A stretch of DNA of 64,000 nt. Source: Bin55 sp965205545. GTDB taxonomy: Bacteria; Pseudomonadota; Gammaproteobacteria; Pseudomonadales; Azotimanducaceae. Positions 8,698 to 17,864 of this stretch are shown piece by piece. The number at the start of each line of letters is the position of its first letter. The stretch's first letter is position 1. The position numbers and the translations under genes are program-made. The stretch covers positions 3,038,001-3,102,000 of the forward strand of contig OZ242170.1 in assembly GCA_965205545.1 (NCBI GenBank). The letters run 5' to 3'. The notes beneath the pieces are model-generated. The model had not been told where the DNA came from, ran no database searches, and worked only from the letters and a program-made list of their open reading frames with translations.

Positions 8698-9801
8698 ATG
8701 CTGGATTTGGGAACAACTGCTGCTATCTATGCGTTTTTCACGCCGTTTATCGTGTTCGGCTTGCTTGTGGTCTTGCATGTGACGCTTCCCGCATTGAAAG
8801 TTACTGGCTATGTTCGAAATGAGCAAAGCGACGAACTACTGAGCTACCGATTGAATGGTTTGCTGGTATTCCTCGTCGCGTTGGGCGTCTGGTGGTTCGA
8901 AGTGGGCGGGATTCCTCGAGACTGGCTATTTAGAGCAACCTTCTACTCTGTAGCCGGATCAACCGTGTTGGCTTTCCTGATCACTTTGGTTCTGATGCTT
9001 GGCGTCCGCGACAAAGGTCGCAATGGCTTACGCGAGTTTTGGAACGGTTGGGAATTGAATCCAAGGCTGGGCAATCGCGTGGATGTCAAAATGGTTCTGT
9101 ACATTTTTGGCGGAACGCTTCTTTCCTTGAATGCTCTGTCCGGGGCCGCCTACCATGCTGGTTTGTATGGCGAGAGTTTTAATTTAGGCGTGCTGGTATA
9201 TGCCGGAATGTGGACATTCTTCGTTATTGACTACTTCAGTTTCGAGCGAGTTCAGCTCTATACCTACGACATCATTCATGAGACGCTTGGTTTCAAGCTC
9301 ATTTGGGGTTGTCTGGTCGTCTATGCGTATCTCTACCTAATACCTCTGTGGGGACTATCTCACTTTCCCGCTCCTGGATTTTTGGAGGGCGGTTCACTGT
9401 ATTACCTTGGTGGTGTCTGCCTCCTGTTTTTAGTTGGCTGGGTCATCTCTCGGGGGTCCAATTGGCAAAAATACACATTCAAGAGATGGCCTGATCGGAA
9501 ATTCTTGGGTTTTATCGCGCCAAGAACACTAGGCAGTGGCGAAGCAAAGATCTTGTGCAGCGGATTCTGGGGAGCTTCCCGGCACATGAACTACTTTGGT
9601 GAATTTCTGATGGCGTTGGCGATGGCGTTGGCTTTCGGGCACTTTCTCAACGTCTGGGCATGGATCTATGTGGTTTTCATTGTGGGGCTATTCATTCATC
9701 GGCAACGTACCGACGATCAGTTCTGTGCCGAGAAGTATGGAGAAGCCTGGGCTCAATACTGCAAGCAAACTCCGAAGAGAATCATACCGGGCATCTACTA
9801 A
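8698..9801 (+). CDS. Sterol C14-reductase / ERG4-ERG24 family membrane enzyme
   Basis: A 367-residue polytopic membrane protein of the ERG4/ERG24 sterol reductase family, which reduces sterol double bonds (C14, C24(28) or C7) with NADPH. Diagnostic C-terminal segments are present: LCSGFWGASRHMNYFGE and the ending QFCAEKYGEAWAQYCKQ...PGIY, matching the family's nucleotide and sterol pocket motifs. The middle contains EFWNGWELNPR, also typical. About nine hydrophobic helices are visible. The ATG at 8698 has GAGGG seven bases upstream, so I prefer it to an in-frame start about 150 bases earlier. Such genes are sporadic in bacteria (known for example in Coxiella), so this may be acquired. Which double bond it reduces, and on what lipid, cannot be told. 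Confidence 0.85.
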   Translation: MLDLGTTAAIYAFFTPFIVFGLLVVLHVTLPALKVTGYVRNEQSDELLSYRLNGLLVFLVALGVWWFEVGGIPRDWLFRATFYSVAGSTVLAFLITLVLMLGVRDKGRNGLREFWNGWELNPRLGNRVDVKMVLYIFGGTLLSLNALSGAAYHAGLYGESFNLGVLVYAGMWTFFVIDYFSFERVQLYTYDIIHETLGFKLIWGCLVVYAYLYLIPLWGLSHFPAPGFLEGGSLYYLGGVCLLFLVGWVISRGSNWQKYTFKRWPDRKFLGFIAPRTLGSGEAKILCSGFWGASRHMNYFGEFLMALAMALAFGHFLNVWAWIYVVFIVGLFIHRQRTDDQFCAEKYGEAWAQYCKQTPKRIIPGIY

Positions 9802-10249
9802 ATTTATGTGCCAAGGAATACGACGCTAGTTCGATCTGCTCCCACCTGCGTTTTCCCTCACCAGCTGGTTGAAATACAAACAGAGCAACGCTCTCGAGCT
9901 CTCGACTAATCGATCCGCGACTCTAGAGTCCAACTAGCAGGAGAGGGCATCTCACTGAGTGTACCTTGGTGGAGTAAGAGTTTGTGCTGTTTTAGGATCC
10001 GTTTGCTGTTGCATTCCCTAGGCGCATAGGTGACCGCTGCGCGTGGGCGAAGCTCGTCAACTAGAGACCCAAGAGATCAAGACAACTGTGGAACGCTACA
10101 AAGCCTGACATTGGCGTAGCAACTAGAATTGTGGCCGACGAACTACGGCGTGGCAATCTGTATAGGACTTGTCGTTTAGCTGACGTCTGAATCGATTGCA
10201 TCTGGCGCATCCTGTAGTACCCCACCTTCAATTCTCAAGAGGCTCGAGT
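9802..10249. other. Intergenic region without recognised gene
   Basis: About 450 bases between the sterol-reductase-like gene and the ion-channel gene. I see no convincing open frame, RNA gene or terminator. The AGAGG at about 10237-10241 is the ribosome-binding site assigned to the channel gene. Confidence 0.5.
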
Positions 10250-11083
10250 TTGTTAAAGAAAGTTCAGACATTGGCAGCGCGGATCGTGAATTCTGGTTGG
10301 TTTACCCACGGAATCACGATCATAATCCTCTTCAATGCACTAGTCGTCGGGCTCGACACCTCAAGCTACCTGCATGATCGTTTCTCACACATATTTCAGT
10401 GGATTAACGACATAATTCTGGTTGTCTTCATCTTGGAAGCAATTACCAAGATGATGGCAACGTATCCGCGCTGTCATTTGTACTTCAAGGATGGCTGGAA
10501 CATATTCGACTTCGTGATTATTGTGTTCTGTCTCATCCCAACAACAGGACAACTCGCGACAATCGCTCGGCTGGCCCGCGTGCTACGAGTCTTGAGGCTC
10601 GTATCGGCACTTCCTCAGTTGCGGGTCTTGGTGACCGCTCTCATCCACTCGGTTCCAGGAATGTTCAACATTGTCCTATTGATGTCGATCATCTTCTATG
10701 TGTATGGAGTTACCGGTTACCACTTGTTCCACGATATCGATCCCACACATTGGCGCACACTGGGCATTTCAATGCTCTCGCTATTTCGGATAGTTACCTT
10801 GGAGGATTGGACTGACATCATGTACACCGCTCTGGAACACTATTGGTGGGCGTGGGCCTACTTCCTTAGCTTCGTTGTGGTTGGAACATTCGTGGTAATC
10901 AACCTCTTCATTGGAATAGTGATTACGAATGTACAAGAAGCGCGTGAACAGTCGTTGCAGGAACTCAAGTCGGCTATTCACTCGGACGAAGTGATTGCCG
11001 AGTTGCAGCAAACTCGCGATGCATTGCAGCGTGTCCAGGAAAGTTTGGAAACTCAGGGACGCCCGCAGTCCGTAGCGGACTAG
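10250..11083 (+). CDS. Single-domain voltage-gated cation channel (NaChBac family) with acidic filter
   Basis: A 277-residue inner-membrane channel subunit expected to form a homotetramer. Six helices are visible: S1-S3, then an S4 voltage sensor with arginines at 107, 110, 113 and 116, then S5, pore and S6 ending NLFIGIVITNV. Residues about 236-268 form a C-terminal coiled coil, as in NavAb and NaChBac (267-274 residues). The selectivity filter reads TLEDWTD (183-189) instead of the sodium-channel TLESWSM. The additional Asp at 186 and 189 resemble the engineered calcium-selective CavAb filter (TLDDWSD), so calcium permeation is inferred. I chose the TTG at 10250, with AGAGG seven bases upstream; an in-frame TTG at 10196 would add 18 residues without support. 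Confidence 0.9.
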   Translation: MLKKVQTLAARIVNSGWFTHGITIIILFNALVVGLDTSSYLHDRFSHIFQWINDIILVVFILEAITKMMATYPRCHLYFKDGWNIFDFVIIVFCLIPTTGQLATIARLARVLRVLRLVSALPQLRVLVTALIHSVPGMFNIVLLMSIIFYVYGVTGYHLFHDIDPTHWRTLGISMLSLFRIVTLEDWTDIMYTALEHYWWAWAYFLSFVVVGTFVVINLFIGIVITNVQEAREQSLQELKSAIHSDEVIAELQQTRDALQRVQESLETQGRPQSVAD

Positions 11084-11111
11084 ACCCGTCCCCGAATTTT
11101 CTTTGGAGCAA

Positions 11112-13004
11112 TTAGAGCTGGTGCCGCTGCTGTAATTCGTCGTGATCAACGGGCTGGAATTGCAGCGAATGCAGGGTATAGAAGATTCCCTGCTTCGCCA
11201 AGAGCTCGTCATGGGTTCCAATCTCTGCCACTTCGCCGTCGTCCAATACCAACACGCGGTCAGAGTCCTGAATGGTCTGGAGACGATGTGCAATGATTAT
11301 TGATGTTCTTCCTTGGGTAAGCGTCTTCAGCGCGTCCTGAATAAGTAGCTCTGTGTCCGTGTCAATATTTGCAGTGGCTTCATCGAGGACAAGTATTTCA
11401 GGATCAGTTGTAAGAATGCGTGCAAATGCGAGCAGTTGTCTTTGGCCCTGCGAGAGATTCTGCCCTCTTTCCGCAAGCTTCGTGTGGTAACCATCTGGCA
11501 AAGCCTTGATAAATTCATGTGCGTTTGCTGTCTTGGCGGCTTTGACGACAGCCTCTTCGTCAACATTAGGCTTACCTAGCGAAATGTTGCTGTAGATAGT
11601 GCCGGAGAATATGTGGAAATCTTGAAGAACCACTCCTATGCGACTGCGTAGGTCATGTGTATGTATTCGATTTACATCAATGCCATCAACAAATATTGAC
11701 TCTTCGGATATGTCGTAGAAGCGGCTGAGCAGCCGAATGAGAGTGCTTTTACCTGAGCCGGTCGTGCCAACAATAGCGAGTTTCTCACCGGGTTCAATGG
11801 AAAACGAAACGTTCTTGATTACGGGTGAGTCGCCATAGCCGAATGTGACATTTCGAAACTCGACAGATCCTCCTAGTCGAGCAGGGAGCTTGACGGGAAC
11901 GTCCGGTTCATGAATCGCTTCATTCCAATCTAACGCTTGGAATATGCGTTCGCCGCTCGCCATCGCACGGAACAGGATGTTGATTTGTTCTCCGAGTACG
12001 ACGATAGGGTGGAACAGCATGTCTATGAACCTGGTGAAGAGAATCATGCCGCCCAGTGAGATTTCTTCCTGAATGACTTGGCCTCCTGCGTACCAGAGGA
12101 TTACGCCGATTGCCACGGACGCCATGCTGTCATTGAATGACGAGTAGAGAGTCTCCAATCGCATGGAACGAGACTCAAACAACAGATTGTTGCCATTGAT
12201 TCTGTGGTAGCGCCGTAGGTTGTAGTCTTCTCTCGTTGACAATTGAACAACCTGAAGTCCGCTGAGGTTTTCTTGAAGGTTTTGGTTCAATGCCGACACT
12301 GACTGTCGAACCAGACGAAAGAGACGCCGTGTGTAACGTCGAAACAATAGAGTCACCGCAACCAGAATCGGTATGTAGAGCATCAAGATCAAAGACATTT
12401 CGATGTTTAGCGTGAGCATGACGGCGAGAGCAAATGCAAATGGCATTAGTTCACCGACCAACGTACCCAAGCCCCGAAGCAGCTCGTAAAGAGACTCAAC
12501 ATCGTTGGTAACGCGAGTCATGACTCGACCCACAGCGACGTTGTCGTAAAACGTAAATGGCCGGGTCTCGAGATGTTGAAACAGGTCGTGTCGAAGATCG
12601 CGGAGTCCGTTTATGACCGTCTGTGTGAGGGTCATTCGATGGAGGTGGGATGTAAACGCCCAAAGCAACTGTGCTGCCACGTAGAGTGCGCAAGCTGAGA
12701 TAAGCAGAGACCAGCCCGTATTCGAAGCTATCCACTCGGTCAGCCAGACTGTGCCGAAACCTGGTGCGACCGCTGTTGATTGCTGGTGAAGAACATGGTC
12801 GATAACGACTACCGAAATAATTATGGGCAGTGCGATCGCCAGCAATGACGTAGCGCACACTGCAATCAAGCTAGTAGCGAGCGTTTTCCAATAGGGCCGC
12901 ATCCATTTGAGTAGACGCAGGAGCAAACGCGTGTTAAGCACAGCTCCAGACAGCTCTGCATCAAACAGCTCATAATTGCGACGAGATTCAGTGGCTTCGC
13001 TCAT
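11112..13004 (-). CDS. ABC exporter half-transporter (ATP-binding/permease), consensus-site subunit
   Basis: A 630-residue type IV ABC half-transporter with six N-terminal transmembrane helices fused to a nucleotide-binding domain. The domain shows Walker A GTTGSGKST, a signature written LSQGQ, and Walker B VLDEATANID with the catalytic Glu. With the upstream gene it should form a heterodimeric exporter, like MdlA/MdlB or YheI/YheH. The ATG at 13004 overlaps the stop of the upstream gene as ATGA, so the two are translationally coupled; a frame-extending start at 13034 is less likely. The substrate is unknown; drugs or lipids are usual. It converges on the channel gene, with 28 bases between them. 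Confidence 0.9.
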   Translation of the reverse strand: MSEATESRRNYELFDAELSGAVLNTRLLLRLLKWMRPYWKTLATSLIAVCATSLLAIALPIIISVVVIDHVLHQQSTAVAPGFGTVWLTEWIASNTGWSLLISACALYVAAQLLWAFTSHLHRMTLTQTVINGLRDLRHDLFQHLETRPFTFYDNVAVGRVMTRVTNDVESLYELLRGLGTLVGELMPFAFALAVMLTLNIEMSLILMLYIPILVAVTLLFRRYTRRLFRLVRQSVSALNQNLQENLSGLQVVQLSTREDYNLRRYHRINGNNLLFESRSMRLETLYSSFNDSMASVAIGVILWYAGGQVIQEEISLGGMILFTRFIDMLFHPIVVLGEQINILFRAMASGERIFQALDWNEAIHEPDVPVKLPARLGGSVEFRNVTFGYGDSPVIKNVSFSIEPGEKLAIVGTTGSGKSTLIRLLSRFYDISEESIFVDGIDVNRIHTHDLRSRIGVVLQDFHIFSGTIYSNISLGKPNVDEEAVVKAAKTANAHEFIKALPDGYHTKLAERGQNLSQGQRQLLAFARILTTDPEILVLDEATANIDTDTELLIQDALKTLTQGRTSIIIAHRLQTIQDSDRVLVLDDGEVAEIGTHDELLAKQGIFYTLHSLQFQPVDHDELQQRHQL

Positions 13005-14770
13005 CGGCTCGCAAGACCCAGTTCCGGTTGGCAAGCCCGTTCCTCATCCGAACCTTCTCGTTGTATGCGTTCGAATTCAGCGTAGATGCCTGCGTGCTGC
13101 AGCAATTCATCGTGAGTTCCAACTTCTGCAACTTTGCCACCATCGAGCACGATGATTCGGTCTGCGTGTCGAGCTGTCGAGACGCGATGCGACACCAACA
13201 GCGTCGTCTTGTTGCTGCGCACCGTGGCGAGGTGGGACAGAATCTGCTCCTCAGTCTCCGTATCGACCGAAGAGAAGCAATCATCGAGAATCAGCACGGG
13301 AGAATGTCGAATCAAGCCGCGAGCCAAAGTCGCTCGTTGCTTTTGTCCACCAGAAAGTGTTACTCCCCTCTCGCCAACGATCGTTTCCATCTTGAATGCC
13401 ATTTCGTCAATCGACTTGGCGAAGCTTGCCGCTTCGGCCGCTTGCCACACCTGGTCGATTTTGCGTCGCGGCTGATCGTAGGAAATATTGGTTCTCAGCG
13501 GCTCACCAAAGAGAAATGGGTCTTGAGGTACATAGGCGATTTGCGTCCGCAATTGATTCAGCGAGTAGTCGCAGACATCGAAGTCGTCAACAAATACGGT
13601 GCCGTTGGGCGTGTCTACCAACCGAACAAGCTGCTTAAGCAAGGTTGTCTTTCCTGAACCAATTCGTCCCATGAATGCAACCATTTCTCCACGTTGGATG
13701 GATAGATTGATGTTGGAAATTGCAGGCTGATCGGACCCGCGATAGGTGAAAGTAAGGTCATTCAGTTGAATGGACCCTTGTATGGTTTCGGGCACCCAAG
13801 GGATGCCTTTGTCAGGGATTTCCGGTTCGTAGTCAAACACTGCAAACAGTCTGCGAGAGGCGACCGCTGCACGCTGCAGCATGCTGATGATCATGCCGGC
13901 AACTCGAAATGGTTGAACGACCATCGTCACGTAGAAGAAGAAGGCCGTAAACGCTCCAATGCTCAGCGTCCCCTCCAAAACTTTGTGCCCGCCATATCCC
14001 AAGATGGCCACAGCAGACGCGGCGGCCAGAGTGGGCATGACCGAGTGCATTATGGAGTGGATTCTGGCATGGGAATAGAACGCATCCGTGTAGTCCTGAT
14101 TGTGGTCGTCAAACCGCCGCACTTCCTCGTCTTCGAGTGCCATCGCTTGTATGGTTCGGATTCCCGACAGGTTTTCCTGAACCTGGGCACCCAATGACGA
14201 GAGTTTTTCTTGCACCTTGCGGGACGCCAGTCCTAGCCTGAGAGAGGAACGCCATGTATAGAAAAACAGAATTGGCAGTGGTGGCAGTACGAAAAGCGTC
14301 AATGTTGGAGAAAGAAACACCATGCAGGAGAATCCCACAATGGTTGCAAAGCAAAAGATCACGATCATGGTCGTGCCATTGCCAACGAGCCGTCTGATCA
14401 ACTGAATATCGGCAACGGCACGCGTCATTAGATCGCCGATTGCGTATTGGCGGAAAAAATTCGGCCCCATGTCCTGAAGGTGCTTGTAGAAGGCGTCCCG
14501 CAAATCGAATTGCACAAGGAAGCCTGCCCTGCGAACAGCTATGCGTGCCCAGCTCACGATTACAAATCTACCTGCCACAGCGCCGACGATTCCTAGGATG
14601 GGCCAAAGCAAGTCGTGTTCACCACGTTCCAACCTATTAATTCCCACCATGAGACACAGCGGAACCGCTGCCTCGAACAATCGCGCTATGAAAAAGAGGG
14701 CAATTCCGCCTAGCAGCCGTCCCTTGTACTTGCGAATAAACGGAACAAGACGTAGAAGATCACGAAACAT
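13001..14770 (-). CDS. ABC exporter half-transporter (ATP-binding/permease), degenerate-site subunit
   Basis: A 589-residue half-transporter with six transmembrane helices and a C-terminal nucleotide-binding domain. Walker A is GRIGSGKTT and the signature is canonical LSGGQ, but Walker B reads LILDDCFSS: the catalytic Glu is replaced by Asp. In heterodimeric exporters one of the two ATP sites typically lacks the catalytic Glu in this way, and its partner (the downstream gene) keeps Glu but has an altered signature. The two genes are thus an asymmetric pair. It lies 21 bases downstream of asnS in the same direction. Confidence 0.9.
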   Translation of the reverse strand: MFRDLLRLVPFIRKYKGRLLGGIALFFIARLFEAAVPLCLMVGINRLERGEHDLLWPILGIVGAVAGRFVIVSWARIAVRRAGFLVQFDLRDAFYKHLQDMGPNFFRQYAIGDLMTRAVADIQLIRRLVGNGTTMIVIFCFATIVGFSCMVFLSPTLTLFVLPPLPILFFYTWRSSLRLGLASRKVQEKLSSLGAQVQENLSGIRTIQAMALEDEEVRRFDDHNQDYTDAFYSHARIHSIMHSVMPTLAAASAVAILGYGGHKVLEGTLSIGAFTAFFFYVTMVVQPFRVAGMIISMLQRAAVASRRLFAVFDYEPEIPDKGIPWVPETIQGSIQLNDLTFTYRGSDQPAISNINLSIQRGEMVAFMGRIGSGKTTLLKQLVRLVDTPNGTVFVDDFDVCDYSLNQLRTQIAYVPQDPFLFGEPLRTNISYDQPRRKIDQVWQAAEAASFAKSIDEMAFKMETIVGERGVTLSGGQKQRATLARGLIRHSPVLILDDCFSSVDTETEEQILSHLATVRSNKTTLLVSHRVSTARHADRIIVLDGGKVAEVGTHDELLQHAGIYAEFERIQREGSDEERACQPELGLASR

Positions 14771-14791
14771 GCGAGTAGTTCCGAGAACTAA

Positions 14792-16165
14792 TTAGAAGGA
14801 GGCGTTTTTTGGCACCCTAGGAAACGGTGCAATGTCTCGAATGTTCTCCATTCCAGACAGATAGAGAACTAGACGCTCGAATCCTACGCCGAATCCTGCA
14901 TGCGGGACCGTCCCATACTTTCTCAATTCACGGTACCACCACAATTCATCCCGCATTTCGTCATTCATACGTGCATCGAGTACGTCCAATCGTTCTTCAC
15001 GTTGGCTGCCACCGATGATCTCTCCAACTCCAGGCACCAATACATCCATCGCAGCGACGGTTTTTTCGTCGTCATTCATCCGCATATAGAAAGCTTTGAT
15101 TTCTGCTGGATAGTTTGCAACGATTACCGGAGCATCGGCGATCTCAGTAAGGTAGCGTTCGTGTTCGGATTGCAGGTCGAGGCCCCACTCAACGGGGAAC
15201 TCGAAATCCCTGTTCGCCTTTTGTAGCTCCGCGATGGCATCGGTGTAGTCGATTCGGACGAAAGGACGTTCAATCACCTGCTGTATGCGAAGCCGCACCT
15301 CTTTGTCGATGCGTTGCTGGAAAAAGTCGATATCGTCTGGTACAGCTTCGACGATGGATTTGAACACGCACTTTAAGAAGTCTTCTGCGAGGTCTGCGTT
15401 TTCCTTTAGTGATGCAAATGCTATTTCAGGTTCGACCATCCAGAACTCTGCGAGATGTCGACTTGTATTGGAGTTTTCGGCTCTAAATGTTGGTCCAAAT
15501 GTATATACGCGAGACAAGGCTAGACAAAACGACTCCACATTTAGCTGACCCGAAACAGTGAGGAACGTCTCTTGGCCAAAGAAATCATCTGTGTAGTCTG
15601 GTTGCTCTCGATTGGCTGCTTCTAATGTGCTAACTCGGAAGAGGTCGCCAGCTCCCTCACAGTCGCTGGCAGTGATTATTGGAGTACTAATCCAAATAAA
15701 GCCGCGTGAATCGAAGTACTCGTGGATTGCCATGGATGTTGCATGTCTGAGCCGAGCTATAGCGCCGAAGGTGTTGGTTCGAGGGCGCAAATGTGCGACG
15801 GTCCTCAAATACTCGAAAGAGTGCCGTTTCTTGGCGATTGGGTATTGGTCAGGTTCTGCAACTCGTCCAACGACCTGCACTTCCGTGGCTTGTAACTCTC
15901 GATCTTGCCCTTTTCCTTGAGACTCAACCAATGTGCCGACTACCTTGACAGCGGCACCTGTCGTAAGGGTTTGAACGTCAGCGTAGTTTGGCAAGGATCC
16001 ATCTACAACGGCTTGAAGGTGCCCAAAACTTGTACCGTCGTGTAGAGCCAAGAAGGAAAATCCTCCTTTAGAATGCCGCACCGAGCGCAACCAGCCCTTG
16101 ATCGCTATAGTGCTGCCGATGGCGAGTTCTTTCTGCAGGACTTCCCTTACGGTGTGAGTAGACAT
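14792..16165 (-). CDS. asnS: Asparagine--tRNA ligase
   Basis: Class II aminoacyl-tRNA synthetase that charges tRNA-Asn. The 457-residue protein is close to E. coli AsnRS (466). An N-terminal OB-fold anticodon-binding domain (GWLRSVRHSKGGFSF) is followed by the class II catalytic core: motif 2 as TFGPTFRAENSNTSRHLAEFWMVEPE and motif 3 as GFGVGFERLVLYLSG near the C-terminus, ending RDIAPFPR. The ATG at 16165 gives MSTHTVREVL, as expected; a TTG ten codons upstream is in frame but not needed. The presence of AsnRS suggests direct charging of asparagine. Confidence 0.96.
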   Translation of the reverse strand: MSTHTVREVLQKELAIGSTIAIKGWLRSVRHSKGGFSFLALHDGTSFGHLQAVVDGSLPNYADVQTLTTGAAVKVVGTLVESQGKGQDRELQATEVQVVGRVAEPDQYPIAKKRHSFEYLRTVAHLRPRTNTFGAIARLRHATSMAIHEYFDSRGFIWISTPIITASDCEGAGDLFRVSTLEAANREQPDYTDDFFGQETFLTVSGQLNVESFCLALSRVYTFGPTFRAENSNTSRHLAEFWMVEPEIAFASLKENADLAEDFLKCVFKSIVEAVPDDIDFFQQRIDKEVRLRIQQVIERPFVRIDYTDAIAELQKANRDFEFPVEWGLDLQSEHERYLTEIADAPVIVANYPAEIKAFYMRMNDDEKTVAAMDVLVPGVGEIIGGSQREERLDVLDARMNDEMRDELWWYRELRKYGTVPHAGFGVGFERLVLYLSGMENIRDIAPFPRVPKNASF

Positions 16166-16360
16166 GACCAAGATTCGCCTTGAATAGGCTTGCAAACGAC
16201 TAGTTAGGCTGTTTAGACTTGCTAAACGTCGCTATTGTAGTGCAGCAAGCGCAACACGTGGCACGACTGCTAAGCGTCTGTAAGTTTGTGGGTTAGTCAG
16301 CCATATTCCAAGGAACTGCAACACAGAAAGAACGAGGCGGGTATGGCAATTTCGTAATAG

Positions 16361-16975
16361 CTATTCGCCGCCTGAAACTACGTCTCCGTCTGCGATAGAT
16401 TTGCCCAGGTCTACCACGACAGTTCGCGCAAATCGATCATGAAGCGCTCTACGATCACTTCCAAAAAGAAAGCAGCCATCAACTATCACGAATACGACCA
16501 ATACAAGCACCATGATCAAGAGAGAAATCCAAAAAGGCAAATATCGAAAAGCGATCAACGTTGGCATTGTCGGCAAGGAGTATGTCCTCGAATCGACAAT
16601 GACAATATTCAATGCCATTTTTCCCAGTGTTTGTCCTCGAGTATAAAGAAAATAGCCATTAATCGAAAAGAAAATACTCATTTCCACTATTAGTCCCACG
16701 TATGCCATAGGTTCAAGCAAACCCGAATCGAACCAAAAAGCCTCACTTTCTCGAGTTAGTTCACCTAATAAGTCTGCTTCAACAATTGAACCAATGATCA
16801 ATAATATAAGCAATTCGACACCTACTAAGATTGCAATATCTATAGCAATTGCTAATAGTCTCTTGAAGCGAGAGGCCTTAGCATGGTTTGAGTAATCTCG
16901 TCCACGTTTTTCAATATCTGTACGCGGTGTAGCGTAGGGATTTATTTTTACTGATGTGGATAAGTCCGTATCCAT
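16361..16975 (-). CDS. RDD family membrane protein (first of a tandem pair)
   Basis: A 204-residue membrane protein with three to four hydrophobic helices and the RDD domain pattern: FKRLLAIAIDI in helix one and RGQTLGKMALNI after helix two. The role of RDD proteins is mostly unknown; a few transport ions or compatible solutes. It is a paralogue of the gene at 17048-17641: both share an N-terminal NPYA-x-P motif. The region is noticeably richer in A+T than its neighbours, which may mean transfer or relaxed selection. The 3' end carries an extra IADGDVVSGGE tail. Confidence 0.75.
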   Translation of the reverse strand: MDTDLSTSVKINPYATPRTDIEKRGRDYSNHAKASRFKRLLAIAIDIAILVGVELLILLIIGSIVEADLLGELTRESEAFWFDSGLLEPMAYVGLIVEMSIFFSINGYFLYTRGQTLGKMALNIVIVDSRTYSLPTMPTLIAFRYLPFWISLLIMVLVLVVFVIVDGCFLFGSDRRALHDRFARTVVVDLGKSIADGDVVSGGE

Positions 16976-17047
16976 TGAGAAATACTCAATAAAATATGTG
17001 CTCAGTGCTAGAGAATCGGTTCCACTTAGCCTATATAAGGAGCTTAA

Positions 17048-17641
17048 TTACACTTTGATAACAATCGTATTTGCAGCAAGATCATGTAGCATTCTCCTGT
17101 CTTCTCTAAATATTGAAAAAGCGTCGGAGAAAAAAATAAGGAGTTGCAAGAGTACATTCACGATGGCCATTGAGTTGAATGGAATGTATCTACGTAGAAA
17201 TATTGTACTAATGGGTGGGACCTCCTTGGTATCCTTGTCTATAATGGCGATTGACATTAGTGATTTACCTAATGTCTGTCCTCTTGTTTGTAACATGTAT
17301 CCGTTAATAAGAAAGTAAAGCACCAATGGTGCGATCACCTGCAAATATACCCACCTGTCAAGTAGGTTTATGGTCCAAAACGACGATGTAGTTGAATTTG
17401 ATTGCTCCACAATATACTCAAGAACAACTTGAGGATTTTGCGAGGTGTTCACCATGATAATGATCCCTACCATGACGCCAAGGAACAAGCCCAGAGAGAG
17501 AATAAGCACGTCAAGCACATATGCAAGAAGTCGCTCGCCACGTGAGGCAAGCACTATTTCAGTGGGACGAGCAAGCTTCTTTGACAGCCTAGCAGTCGGT
17601 ATGGCGTATGGATTGCCGGTCGTTTCGGGTGGTTGTGTCAT
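17048..17641 (-). CDS. RDD family membrane protein (second of a tandem pair)
   Basis: A 197-residue RDD-domain membrane protein with the pattern ERLLAYVLDVLIL in helix one and RGQTLGKSLMSI in the cytoplasmic loop. The N-terminus (NPYAIP) matches that of the neighbouring paralogue, NPYATP, so a local duplication is likely. It is AT-rich like its partner. The ATG at 17641 gives MTQPPETTG. The 72 bases between the two genes and 223 bases before the DUF58 gene contain no other gene that I can see. Confidence 0.75.
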   Translation of the reverse strand: MTQPPETTGNPYAIPTARLSKKLARPTEIVLASRGERLLAYVLDVLILSLGLFLGVMVGIIIMVNTSQNPQVVLEYIVEQSNSTTSSFWTINLLDRWVYLQVIAPLVLYFLINGYMLQTRGQTLGKSLMSIAIIDKDTKEVPPISTIFLRRYIPFNSMAIVNVLLQLLIFFSDAFSIFREDRRMLHDLAANTIVIKV

Positions 17642-17864
17642 GTCTCAACACATGCTTGTGGCGTGTCAAAAAGTGCGTCGTGGATATTGAAATTAGCACC
17701 TATGTCGTACTGCTCAATTCCGACATTGCACAGCTGATCGGGTGAAGGAATGCAACACCAGAGGAAAGGGGTTTGGGGGTCAATTAGCAACATCTAGGTA
17801 GTGCATGAAGTCAATAGTTGATGCAGATGGGTAAGGGCATTGCCCGGTACTGTTGCACTAGTGT

